A DNA stretch of 64,000 nucleotides from Mesorhizobium sp. Z1-4 (lineage in GTDB: Bacteria; Pseudomonadota; Alphaproteobacteria; Rhizobiales; Rhizobiaceae). Positions 42,975-51,306 of this stretch are shown here, in pieces (within the stretch, counting starts at the first letter, position 1; every line of letters begins with the position of its first letter). A program made the position numbers and the translations under genes. The notes beneath the pieces are model-generated. The model had not been told where the DNA came from and made no database searches. It saw nothing but the letters and a program-made list of their open reading frames with translations. Location of the stretch: assembly GCF_004000235.1 (NCBI RefSeq), contig NZ_RCIO01000001.1, positions 372,001 to 436,000 of the forward strand. Direction: 5' to 3'.

Positions 42975-43232
42975 CTAACCGGCCAAACCGGCGTCGGTTT
43001 CGGGATCGAGAAGACGGTGCAGGTGAACGATGAAATAGCGCATATGTGCGTTGTCGACAGTTGCCTGCGCCTTGGCACGCCAAGCAACTTCCGCCGATTT
43101 GTAATCGGGAAAGACACCGACGATATCAAGTGAATCCAGGTCACGAAACTGAACGCCTTTGAGCGACGACAACTCGCCGCCTAATACGAGATGAAGCAAT
43201 TGCTTTTGATCGGTAGTTTCAGCTTTGGACAT
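42975..43232 (-). CDS. DUF4170 domain protein
   Basis: An 85-residue protein: LHLVLGGELSSLKGVQFRDLDSLDIVGVFPDY, then VDNAHMRYFIVHLHRLLDPE, the characteristic DUF4170 ending. Soluble, His-rich near the C-terminus (HMRYFIVHLHR). A standard neighbour upstream of waaA in Rhizobiales; function unknown. It lies 67 bases from waaA and 105 from cysQ on the same strand. Confidence 0.9.
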   Translation of the reverse strand: MSKAETTDQKQLLHLVLGGELSSLKGVQFRDLDSLDIVGVFPDYKSAEVAWRAKAQATVDNAHMRYFIVHLHRLLDPETDAGLAG

Positions 43233-43337
43233 CAGTATGGCCCTGACAATGCGGCAGTTTGTGTTTTTTTCGCCGCCCGCCCCAACGGTGCCGGATCACT
43301 AGACCAAAATCGCCCGCAATGAAACCGCCTTGGCGGC

Positions 43338-44141
43338 TCAATCCCGGTAATCGGCAATGGTTTTCACCATCGCATCAAGCAGCGGTCCGCTTCCGGCCGC
43401 GAGTACTCCAAGCACCGGGTCCGGCGTCGCATAGCGCAATGGGGCGCCGCGCGCATCCAGCACCCGGCCGCCTGCCTGCTGAAGAATCAGGTCTGCGGCG
43501 GCGAGGTCCCAGTCGTGCGAGTTCGGTTTGACGAATGTGCCGTCGATCGCGCCTTCGGCCAGCATCGCCACCCGATAGGCAAGCGAGGGAACATAAGGGT
43601 GCAAGGTCAGTTTGCCGCGATAGGCGCCGCCCAACGCGTCGGTCAGCGGGCGCGGCCCGGCGACGACCGGCGCGCCGGAAGGCTTCTTCACGGCAATAGC
43701 GGTGCCGTTCTTTTTCGCCATTCCGCCCGTGGCCGCCTCATAAACCTCCTGGCGCGCGGGGCAGTTCAACACGCCGCACAACGGCCGGCCATCTTCGACC
43801 AAGGCGATGCTCACGCACCAGACGTCGCGGCCATCGACAAAAGCACGCGTTCCGTCGATGGGATCGACCACGAATGTCCGGCGGGCCGACAGCCGTTCGG
43901 CGGAATCCACCGTTTCTTCGGACAGCCAGCCATAATCGGGTCTGGCAGCGCCCAGCGCATCGCGCAGAAACGCATCGACGGCGAAGTCAGCCTCGCTCAC
44001 CGGCGACTTGCCATCCTTCATCCATACTTCGGGGTCCTTGCGGAAATAGCCGAGAGCGATACGTCCGGCTTCCGCAGCAGCCGAGCGGATCAGCTCCAGT
44101 TCATCGTCCAGCGGGCCCGGGCCGCCGTCAGGCGCCCGCAA
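43338..44141 (-). CDS. cysQ: Inositol monophosphatase family, 3'(2'),5'-bisphosphate nucleotidase (CysQ-like)
   Basis: A 267-residue Mg-dependent phosphatase. Metal motif DPIDGTRAFVDGRDVWCVSIALV, the upstream WLSEETVD and the C-terminal WDLAAADLILQQAGG are intact. CysQ removes the 3'-phosphate from PAP formed in sulfate assimilation; SuhB-type inositol phosphatases share the fold, so the substrate is inferred. It starts at TTG 44141 inside the end of pmbA (14-base overlap), with GAAGG a few bases upstream. No better start exists. Confidence 0.88.
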   Translation of the reverse strand: MRAPDGGPGPLDDELELIRSAAAEAGRIALGYFRKDPEVWMKDGKSPVSEADFAVDAFLRDALGAARPDYGWLSEETVDSAERLSARRTFVVDPIDGTRAFVDGRDVWCVSIALVEDGRPLCGVLNCPARQEVYEAATGGMAKKNGTAIAVKKPSGAPVVAGPRPLTDALGGAYRGKLTLHPYVPSLAYRVAMLAEGAIDGTFVKPNSHDWDLAAADLILQQAGGRVLDARGAPLRYATPDPVLGVLAAGSGPLLDAMVKTIADYRD

Positions 44142-45471
44142 GGGTCATGCCTTCAATGAGGATCGTCGGTGCCGCGGTGCCGAAATTCCTGTCGATGTCG
44201 CTCGCCGGCGTGGCATGCAGAAACATGTCCTTCAGATTTCCGGCAATGGTGACTTCCGAAACCGGGTAGGTCAGGACACCGTTTTCGATCCAGAAGCCCG
44301 ATGCGCCGCGGCTGTAGTCGCCGGTCACCATATTCACGCCCTGGCCGAAGACCTCGGTAACGTAAAAGCCCTCCTTCAGGCCGCTCATGAGTTCCCCGGG
44401 CGTTCGTTCCCCGGGCTCGATCGCAAAATTGGTCGAGCCGGGGGTGACCGAGGTGCCGGAACGCACGCCGCGCCCGTTGGTCTCAAGCCCGAGTTCGCGC
44501 GCAACCGATGTCGACAAAAACCAGTGATGCAGCACGCCGTCGTCGATCATTGTCAGTGGTTCGCCTTCAACGCCTTCGCCATCGAAGGGGCGGGAGGCCT
44601 GACCTCTCACCTTGAGAGGATCGTCAGTGACCGTGATCGCCGAACTTGCCACCTGCTTGCCCATCATGTCGCGCAGGAAGCTCGTCTTGCGGGCGACCGA
44701 AGCGCCGTTGATGGCAGAGGCTATGTGACTGGCAAAACCGCGCGCAACGCGCGGGTCGAACACCACGGTCACTGGCCCGGTACGCGCCTTGCGGGCGCCA
44801 AGCCTGCGCACGGTGCGCTCGGCCGCCTCGCGGCCGATCTCCGCAGCGCTCCTGAGGTCGGCAAAATGCGGACGCGAGGAGAACTCGTAGTCGCGCTCCA
44901 TCGACGTCCCCTCACCGGCCACGACGCTGATGGCGCGCGAAAAGCGCGAACCGGCATACTGGCCGACGAAACCGCCCGATGTCGCCAGCACCAGCCCGCC
45001 GAGGCCCGAAGAGGCGCTGCTGCCGCCGGAGTTGGTTACACCCGCAACAGCCAGCGCAGCCTCTTCCATCTCAAGCGCCGCGTCCCGCAGATCGTCGGCG
45101 GAGACCTCGGCGCGGTCGAGCAGATCAAGCTCCTTCTGAGTGGCTGCCAGGCGCGCCGGATCGGCAAGGCCCTGGTGCGGGTCTTCCGGCGAGACGCGCG
45201 CCATCGCAACGGCACGAGTGGCAAGCACCGCCGGGTCGGATGCAGCATTACCGGCTACGCTGGCGGCCCGTTTTCCGAGGAAAACACGCAGGGCTATGTC
45301 GTCGCTCTCCGACGATTCCGTTCCCTCCACCTTGCCAAGACGCACGGATACGGACGTGGATCGCCCGCGCACTGCCACCGCATCGGCAGCGTCAGCACCG
45401 GCTGCTTTCGCGGCTTCGACCAAAGCTGCAACGAGGTCTAAGAGGTGATTTGCGTCGCTGTCTGCTTGCAT
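44128..45471 (-). CDS. pmbA: TldD/PmbA family metalloprotease-like protein
   Basis: A 447-residue protein of the PmbA (TldE) type. It shows SVSVRLGKVEGTESSESDDIALRVFLGKR, GPVTVVFDPRVARGF, NGRGVRSGTSVTPGSTNF and MVTGDYSRGASGFWIENGVLTYPV, the standard C-terminal block. TldD/TldE act together to process peptides such as antitoxin CcdA or microcin B17; the His-x-x-x-His metal motif belongs to TldD and is not expected here. ATG 45471 is the family-consistent start. cysQ overlaps its end. Confidence 0.93.
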   Translation of the reverse strand: MQADSDANHLLDLVAALVEAAKAAGADAADAVAVRGRSTSVSVRLGKVEGTESSESDDIALRVFLGKRAASVAGNAASDPAVLATRAVAMARVSPEDPHQGLADPARLAATQKELDLLDRAEVSADDLRDAALEMEEAALAVAGVTNSGGSSASSGLGGLVLATSGGFVGQYAGSRFSRAISVVAGEGTSMERDYEFSSRPHFADLRSAAEIGREAAERTVRRLGARKARTGPVTVVFDPRVARGFASHIASAINGASVARKTSFLRDMMGKQVASSAITVTDDPLKVRGQASRPFDGEGVEGEPLTMIDDGVLHHWFLSTSVARELGLETNGRGVRSGTSVTPGSTNFAIEPGERTPGELMSGLKEGFYVTEVFGQGVNMVTGDYSRGASGFWIENGVLTYPVSEVTIAGNLKDMFLHATPASDIDRNFGTAAPTILIEGMTLAGA

Positions 45472-45593
45472 ATCGGTTTTCCGGCACTCATCTTTGGTTG
45501 CTTTTGCGCATAAACAGTCCATCTATGGCCGAGCACCGTCCGGCGCAATGGTTGCGGTGTCGTTGGCACAGTTCTTCCGGGAGGGCGCACATC

Positions 45594-45641
45594 ATGGCAA
45601 ACGCTAGCCCGAGCCGGCGTTCCCGGCGCATTGCCGGATGA
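45594..45641 (+). CDS. Short leader peptide overlapping the MATE gene
   Basis: A 15-codon reading frame, MANASPSRRSRRIAG, preceded by a strong GGGAGGG (45579-45585) at 8-base spacing. Its TGA overlaps the MATE start as ATGA (45638-45641). The MATE gene itself has no other ribosome site, so its translation probably depends on this leader. Arg-Arg pairs could allow ribosome pausing. Expression is inferred from the start signals only. Confidence 0.55.
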   Translation: MANASPSRRSRRIAG

Positions 45642-47065
45642 GCAACCCGGGCACCGGCCAAGGCGCCAAGTTCACCAGCGGCTCCACGATGTGGCATGTG
45701 GTGGTCATGACCGCCACAGGCTCAATCGGCCTGCTTGCCATCTTCATCGTCGACGCCTTGAACCTCTTCTACATAGCTTTGCTGGGTGTGGAAGAGCTGG
45801 CAGCGGCGATCGGCTTTGCCAGTGCGCTGATGTTCTTCACCATCTCGACCGCGCTTGGGCTCACCATCGCGACATCGGCGGTGGTTTCGCGCGCGCTTGG
45901 GCGTGGCGACCGCGACACGGCTGCCCGCCTTGGCGGAGCGTCGATGATCTTCCTCGGTGTGATCATGCTTGCGGTCGTGCTGATTGCGTGGCCGTTTCTG
46001 GAAAATCTTCTCTATTGGATCGGCGCGCGCGGACGCACGCTCGAACTTTCGACGCGTTTCATGCAGATCGTCCTGCCATCGACGCCCATTGTCGCCATCG
46101 GCATGGGCGCGACAGGCATTTTGCGCGCCGCGGGCGATGCGCGCCGGGCCATGTATGTCACGCTGATCAGCGGCATGGCCACCGCGGTTCTCGATCCCAT
46201 CCTGATCTTCGGGCTCGATCTGGGCCTGGATGGCGCGGCAATCGCCACGGTTCTTTCGCGCATCGTGCTGCTCGCCGTCGGCATTTACGGCGCCCATTAC
46301 GTTCACCGGCTGGTGAAAATTCCGACACGCGCCGAACTGGCGGCGGCCGTCCGGCCCTTCTTCGCCGTCGGGGTGCCGGCGATCATGACCCAGGTCGCGA
46401 CACCGGTCGGCAACACCTATGTAACCGTAGAGATCGCGGAATTCGGCGATCAGGCCGTTGCCGGCTGGGCGATCGTAGGGCGCATCTTGCCTGTCGCATT
46501 TGCAGGCGTATTCGCACTGTCGGGCGCCGTCGGACCGATCATCGGGCAGAATGTCGGCGCACAGCATTACGACCGCGCCCGCGATGCGCTGCGCGATTCC
46601 AACGTGTTCATCATCGTTTATGTGCTGATTGTCTGGGCCCTGATGGCACTGGCCGCGGAACCTCTGGCAAGTCTCTTCAACGCAGAGGGCGAAGCGCGCG
46701 ACATCGTTGTCTTCTTCTGCCGGATCGCCGCCGCTTCTTTCGTCTTTTACGGCATCCTTTTCGTTGCCAATGCCGCCTTCAACAATCTCGGCTACGCCAC
46801 CTATTCCACGGTTTTCAGCTGGGGACGTTCGACGCTCGGCGTTATTCCTTTCGTGTGGGTCGGTGCGCAGTATTACGGCGCGCTTGGCGTCATCGCCGGC
46901 TGGGCGCTGGGCGCCGTGCCGTTCGGCATCGCAGCCATCATCGTTGCGTTCAGGGTTGTTGCTAAACTTGCCAGCGAGGGAGCCGGACCCGACGATGTTT
47001 TGCCCGGCCCGCCGCCGTCATCGCATTCGCCCTTCTCGACGGCAAAAGCCGCAACCTTCCACTGA
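45638..47065 (+). CDS. MATE family efflux transporter
   Basis: A 475-residue, 12-helix antiporter of the MatE superfamily. N-terminal VDALNLFYIALLGVEELAAAIGFAS and TIATSAVVSRALGRGDRDTAARL (first MatE domain), then VGVPAIMTQVATPVGNTYVTVEIAEFGD and GPIIGQNVGAQHYDRARDALR (second). Expected to export cationic or hydrophobic compounds by Na+ or H+ exchange. It starts at ATG 45638 within the ATGA overlap with the leader peptide. Divergent from pmbA; ends 1 base before the convergent patatin-like gene. Confidence 0.93.
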   Translation: MSNPGTGQGAKFTSGSTMWHVVVMTATGSIGLLAIFIVDALNLFYIALLGVEELAAAIGFASALMFFTISTALGLTIATSAVVSRALGRGDRDTAARLGGASMIFLGVIMLAVVLIAWPFLENLLYWIGARGRTLELSTRFMQIVLPSTPIVAIGMGATGILRAAGDARRAMYVTLISGMATAVLDPILIFGLDLGLDGAAIATVLSRIVLLAVGIYGAHYVHRLVKIPTRAELAAAVRPFFAVGVPAIMTQVATPVGNTYVTVEIAEFGDQAVAGWAIVGRILPVAFAGVFALSGAVGPIIGQNVGAQHYDRARDALRDSNVFIIVYVLIVWALMALAAEPLASLFNAEGEARDIVVFFCRIAAASFVFYGILFVANAAFNNLGYATYSTVFSWGRSTLGVIPFVWVGAQYYGALGVIAGWALGAVPFGIAAIIVAFRVVAKLASEGAGPDDVLPGPPPSSHSPFSTAKAATFH

Positions 47066-47926
47066 CTAGCCGATCTCCGGTACGGGCAGCGTTTCGCCGG
47101 CGAACGCGCGCTCGAGCTGGCGCTTCATCTCGTCTTTTATGGAAGCGGTTTCGGCCATCACCGCATCTACCTTCAGGAAGTCGAGCACCCTGAAGCGCGA
47201 TACGGGCGGACGCAGCAGGATGTCCGGCCGCTGCATCTTGAGTTTCAGCGCCGTATTCGCCTGCATCATGAGCTGGCTTGTCCCGAACATCAGATCGATC
47301 GCGCTGGGCGCCGATTTACGGCCCGTGGTCGGTCCGCCGGCAACATCGACGGCGATGACGATATCGGCCTTGCCCTGCAGGAGATCGAACGGCACGGGGT
47401 TGCAGATGCCACCATCGACCAGAAGACGGCCATCCCGCTGCACCGGCTTGAAAAGGGCCGGTATCGCGGCCGATGCAGCGACGGCGGGCAGCAGTTCGCC
47501 CGAATCGAAGACCGTCGATTTGTGCCCGAAATAGTCCGTCGTGGTGACTTGTAGCGGTATCTTCAGCTCTTCGAACGTTTTCGGGATGGCCTCGGGAAGA
47601 AACGCCTGCAGGATACGTTCGATGTTCAACTGTGCTCGCAGGCCGCCAGACATCATCTCGGAGAGGCTGGTCGGGCGCGAGCGCCATATGCGGGCCATGA
47701 CCTCACCGCGGTTGCCCAGATTTGTGCGCACAAATTCGTGCATGTCGCGACCGGTCATGCCTGCAGCCATGCCTGCGCCGACGATCGAGCCGATGGAGGA
47801 CCCGGCGATTGCCACCGGCCGGATACCGAGTTCATCGAGCGTCTCGACAACATGGATGTGCGCCAGCCCGCGCGCGCCGCCCGCACCAAGCGCGATCGCG
47901 ACCGTCGCTGGCGCGTTTGCTCTCAT
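47066..47926 (-). CDS. Patatin-like phospholipase family protein (RssA-like)
   Basis: A 286-residue serine lipid hydrolase fold. Oxyanion motif GAGGARGLAH (14-23), nucleophile elbow G-S-S-I-G with Ser44, and catalytic Asp171 in LLVDGGICNPVPF. No signal peptide. Bacterial RssA-type proteins are cytoplasmic and of unknown substrate. It lies 35 bases upstream of and overlapping the M16 gene tail direction only: the M16 genes are read toward it, and the M16 stop (47961) lies 35 bases before its start, so they could be one transcript. GAGGGCG precedes ATG 47926. Confidence 0.9.
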   Translation of the reverse strand: MRANAPATVAIALGAGGARGLAHIHVVETLDELGIRPVAIAGSSIGSIVGAGMAAGMTGRDMHEFVRTNLGNRGEVMARIWRSRPTSLSEMMSGGLRAQLNIERILQAFLPEAIPKTFEELKIPLQVTTTDYFGHKSTVFDSGELLPAVAASAAIPALFKPVQRDGRLLVDGGICNPVPFDLLQGKADIVIAVDVAGGPTTGRKSAPSAIDLMFGTSQLMMQANTALKLKMQRPDILLRPPVSRFRVLDFLKVDAVMAETASIKDEMKRQLERAFAGETLPVPEIG

Positions 47927-47960
47927 CGTCGCCCTCTTGCTGTTGCCTGTGGCTTCCAAA

Positions 47961-49322
47961 CTAGTTGTCGCCCGTCTTGCGTGGACCAATCATCAGCACC
48001 GCCGGCTCCTCGCTCAACAGCCTGCGCGCCTGCGCGGCCGCCTGCTCGCGAGTTACGCCCCGAATGAGCGCGGGCCGACGTTCGATATAGTCTAGTCCGA
48101 GCTTCTCGAACTGCAATCCGACCAGTGTGTTGGCAATTGCGCCGGAGGAGTCGAGGTTATTGATGGCATAGGAGCCCAGAAGGTAACGCTTTGCGGCATC
48201 GAGTTCCGCTTCGGTGGGCCCATCCTCGGCCATCTTCGCCACCGTCTCGCGAATGACGCCGAGTGCCTCATCCGCCCGCTCCGGGTCGGTCGCAGTGCCG
48301 ATGACCAGCAGGTCCGCATGACGGGAGTTCGACAGCGACGAGCCGATGCCATAAGCGAGCCCGCGCTTTTCGCGCACCTCGTCGAACAGCCGCGAGCTGA
48401 AGGCGCCGCCGCCGAGAATATGGTTCATCAGCAGCGCGGGGAAAAACTCCGGATCCTCGCGCTCTATGCCGCGATAGGCGAGCTGGAGCGATGTCTGCGG
48501 CAGCGGATATTCGACACTGACCATTTTGCCGAGCTTCGGTTCGACATCGGCAACCCGCACCAGGTCGGGGCTGGCGGGCAATTCGCCGAAAATGCGATCC
48601 AGCTCGGCCGCAAGCGTTTCGGCGTCGATGGCGCCGACAACGCCGACAATGAGATTTTCGCGCGCAAACAGCCGAGAATGCAGCGTGCGCAGGTCATCGC
48701 CGGTGATCGTCGCCAGCGTTTCCGGCGTGCCCTCGCTGCGCCGCGCGTAAGGATGATCGCCATAGACCGCCTCCGCGAAAGCGATCCGCGCCGCCGTTTC
48801 GGGATCACGGGCCCGCGACTGAATACCGGCGACAATCTGTGCGCGAATGCGATCGATCGGCGCCTGGTCGAAGCGCGGCTGCGTCAGCGCCAGCTTGAGC
48901 AGGCTGAAGGCTTCGCCGCGGGTCTCGGCCAGCGTGCGCATTCCGCCCGAGATAGCGTCGCGACCGGCGTCGAAACCCATTTCGGCGCCGGCGTCGTCCA
49001 GTTCGAGCTGAAAGGTGTCGGCGTCGAGATCGCCGGCGCCTTCATCGAAGAGGCCGGTCATGAGGTTGGCGAGGCCCTCCTTGCCTTCCGGATCCTGTGT
49101 CGAGCCGCCCTCGAAGATGAACCGGAGCGCCACGATCGGTACGGTGTAATCCTCCACCAGCCAGGCAGTGATGCCGCCTTTCGACCGCACTTCCTGAATG
49201 TCCACTGCCGAGTGCGCCGGGCCAAGTGCCGGAAAGGTCAGGAAAAACAGGGCGAGAACAACCGTCGCCAGCGCATTTTCGGCGCGTGTCGCAATCGGCA
49301 TACGGGCAGTTTCGTTCGCCAT
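47961..49322 (-). CDS. M16 family peptidase-like protein, inactive subunit
   Basis: A 453-residue secreted M16 fold protein with signal peptide (ALATVVLALFFLTFPALGPAHSA). The zinc motif HxxEH is absent: the equivalent region reads GKEGLANLMTGLFDEG. Such proteins pair with an active M16 partner as in mitochondrial processing peptidase. ATG 49322 overlaps the stop of the active partner (TGATG), which forces balanced translation. The C-terminal half has SSRLFDEVREKRGLAYGIGS, the conserved R/Y region of the second M16 domain. Confidence 0.9.
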   Translation of the reverse strand: MANETARMPIATRAENALATVVLALFFLTFPALGPAHSAVDIQEVRSKGGITAWLVEDYTVPIVALRFIFEGGSTQDPEGKEGLANLMTGLFDEGAGDLDADTFQLELDDAGAEMGFDAGRDAISGGMRTLAETRGEAFSLLKLALTQPRFDQAPIDRIRAQIVAGIQSRARDPETAARIAFAEAVYGDHPYARRSEGTPETLATITGDDLRTLHSRLFARENLIVGVVGAIDAETLAAELDRIFGELPASPDLVRVADVEPKLGKMVSVEYPLPQTSLQLAYRGIEREDPEFFPALLMNHILGGGAFSSRLFDEVREKRGLAYGIGSSLSNSRHADLLVIGTATDPERADEALGVIRETVAKMAEDGPTEAELDAAKRYLLGSYAINNLDSSGAIANTLVGLQFEKLGLDYIERRPALIRGVTREQAAAQARRLLSEEPAVLMIGPRKTGDN

Positions 49323-50680
49323 CACTGATCAACCGTCCCCTGCGGCAGAAGATAGCCGGTCACATGCGTGTCGGCTGTCAGGTAACGACGCGCAGCGTTC
49401 GAAATGTCGGTGCCGGTAACGGCCCGCACGCGTCCGGGCCAGGCCTCGATATCCGCGATGCTCAATCCCGTTGAGAGCAGCGAACCATAAATGCGCGCCA
49501 TGCCGGTCTGGTTGTCCCTGGCAAAGATCATGCTGCGCAGGAACCTGTTCTTGGCACGCCGCAATTCGTCGTCGCTGACGCCATCCTCAACCAGCCTCGC
49601 GATTTCGGCCTCGACTGCCTTTTCGACCGCGGCAAGGTCATTGTCTCCGCGCGGCGCCGCAAAGATGCTGAAGCTGGTATCGTCGAGGCCGGCCGCACGA
49701 TAGCCCGCGCCGGCGGATGCCGCGATGCCGTCTTTCACAACCAGTTGCTGATAGAGGCGGCTGCGCACGCCGCCGCCCAGGATCTCCGCGAGAAGATCCA
49801 GCGTCTCGGCCTCGCCCGGTTCGGCGCTGGTGTAGGAGGGTACAACCCAGCTGCGCTGCAGGCTGGGCACGCCCACGCGAGGGTCGTACATGGTCACGGT
49901 TCGCGTCGTATCCTGCCGTGGTTCCTGCGGCCGGACACGCTGCGGGCGCTTCGGGCCGCGCGGCACCTTGCCGTATGTCGCTTCGGCCATTGCCCGGACT
50001 TCGCCCGGGCCTATATCGCCGGCGACCACGAGGATAGCGTTGTCAGGCGCGTAATGCAGATCGTAGAACTCTAGCGCCTGTTCACGGTCGAGTTTGACGA
50101 TCTCGTGCATCCAGCCGATGACCGGGATGCGATAAGGATGGTTCTGGAACAGGGTCGCCTCGACTTCCTCTGCGAGCAGGGCGCCAGGGCTGCCTTCGAC
50201 ACGCGCGCGGCGCTCCTCGATCACCACGTCACGTTCGGGGGCAACGACCTCCTCGGTCAGGATCAGGCCGCGCATGCGGTCGGCCTCGAAATCCATCATC
50301 GCGGGAAGAGCGTCCGGGCTGACCTGCTGGTAATAGGCGGTGTAGTCACTTGAAGTGAACGCGTTGTCGTTGCCGCCGATCGCGGCGACTGCTGCGGAAA
50401 ATTCGCCCGCGGCATATTTCTGCGTTCCCTTGAACATCAGATGTTCGAGGAAATGGGCGATGCCGGAGCGCCCGGGCTCCTCATCCGCGCTGCCGACCTT
50501 GTACCAGACCATGTGGGTGACCACCGGCGCCCGGCGGTCAGGGATGACGACGATCTGGAGCCCGTTGTCGAGCATGAAACTGGTGGCACCGTTGTCCGCA
50601 TGCGCTAGCGCTACAAACAGCCCCATGACAGCTGCAACCAGGGCGAAACGCAGACGCTTGGCGATGTATCGGAGATGCAT
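49322..50680 (-). CDS. M16 family zinc metallopeptidase, active subunit
   Basis: A 452-residue periplasmic peptidase with signal peptide ([19 protein letters not shown]). Zinc motif His76-F-L-Glu79-His80 in [14 protein letters not shown]; downstream Glu region [15 protein letters not shown]. It resembles PqqL/YmxG-type enzymes. Translationally coupled to the inactive partner. Between it and rsmD (72 bases) is a small perfect palindrome, CGGCAT-taa-ATGCCG (50709-50723), of unknown role. Confidence 0.92.
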   Translation of the reverse strand: MHLRYIAKRLRFALVAAVMGLFVALAHADNGATSFMLDNGLQIVVIPDRRAPVVTHMVWYKVGSADEEPGRSGIAHFLEHLMFKGTQKYAAGEFSAAVAAIGGNDNAFTSSDYTAYYQQVSPDALPAMMDFEADRMRGLILTEEVVAPERDVVIEERRARVEGSPGALLAEEVEATLFQNHPYRIPVIGWMHEIVKLDREQALEFYDLHYAPDNAILVVAGDIGPGEVRAMAEATYGKVPRGPKRPQRVRPQEPRQDTTRTVTMYDPRVGVPSLQRSWVVPSYTSAEPGEAETLDLLAEILGGGVRSRLYQQLVVKDGIAASAGAGYRAAGLDDTSFSIFAAPRGDNDLAAVEKAVEAEIARLVEDGVSDDELRRAKNRFLRSMIFARDNQTGMARIYGSLLSTGLSIADIEAWPGRVRAVTGTDISNAARRYLTADTHVTGYLLPQGTVDQ

Positions 50681-50751
50681 TCGTAATTCCCGGATGAGAA
50701 TCGTGGGGCGGCATTAAATGCCGGAATCAGGTCACTGAATTTAGCGCAAAG

Positions 50752-51306
50752 TCAGGCAAGGTCGAGAAAACGAATGACGGTGTCGCCATATTCGCGCTCA
50801 TCGGTGAGTACGAAACCGGCCGGAAGCGCGAATGCTGCGCTCGACGCCTCCTCCAGCACGGCACGCGCGCCGGGCTTCAACCACCCACCCTCGCGCGCGG
50901 CCGACAGCGCCGTCTCACCGAGGCCCTTGCCATAAGGTGGATCGGCGAAGACGAGATCGAAGGGCATGATGGTGCCCGCGCTGCCCAGGCTGGTGGCATC
51001 GCGCCGGAAAATCTTGGCGACGCCCGTCAGCCCGAACGCCTCGACATTGTCGCGAATGATACCGCGTGCCTCTGCCGCCTCTTCCACGAAAAGACATGCA
51101 GATGCGCCACGCGAAAGCGCTTCGATGCCCTGCGCGCCGGTTCCGGCAAACAGGTCAAGCACGCGAAGACCATTGAGCCCGCCCTCACGCGCATGCGCCA
51201 GAATATTGAACACCGCCTCGCGGGTGCGGTCGCTTGTCGGCCGGATCGCGGGAGAACTGGGCGTTACGAGCGTACGCCCACGCAGACTACCTCCGACGAC
51301 CCGCAT
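50752..51306 (-). CDS. rsmD: 16S rRNA (guanine(966)-N(2))-methyltransferase
   Basis: A 184-residue SAM-dependent methyltransferase that modifies G966 of 16S rRNA on the 30S subunit. MRVVGGSLRGRTL at the start, the SAM pocket LDLFAGTGAQGIEALSRG and the catalytic DPPY (122-125). The start is ATG 51306, 20 bases inside the end of rluB; a far longer upstream frame overlaps rluB and is discounted. Coupled to rluB. Confidence 0.95.
   Translation of the reverse strand: MRVVGGSLRGRTLVTPSSPAIRPTSDRTREAVFNILAHAREGGLNGLRVLDLFAGTGAQGIEALSRGASACLFVEEAAEARGIIRDNVEAFGLTGVAKIFRRDATSLGSAGTIMPFDLVFADPPYGKGLGETALSAAREGGWLKPGARAVLEEASSAAFALPAGFVLTDEREYGDTVIRFLDLA

Noticed and set aside
50709-50723. Palindrome CGGCATTAAATGCCG between rsmD and the M16 gene as a terminator
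   Set aside because: Stem of 6 bp with a 3-base loop and no U run; too weak to call, mentioned only with the peptidase gene.
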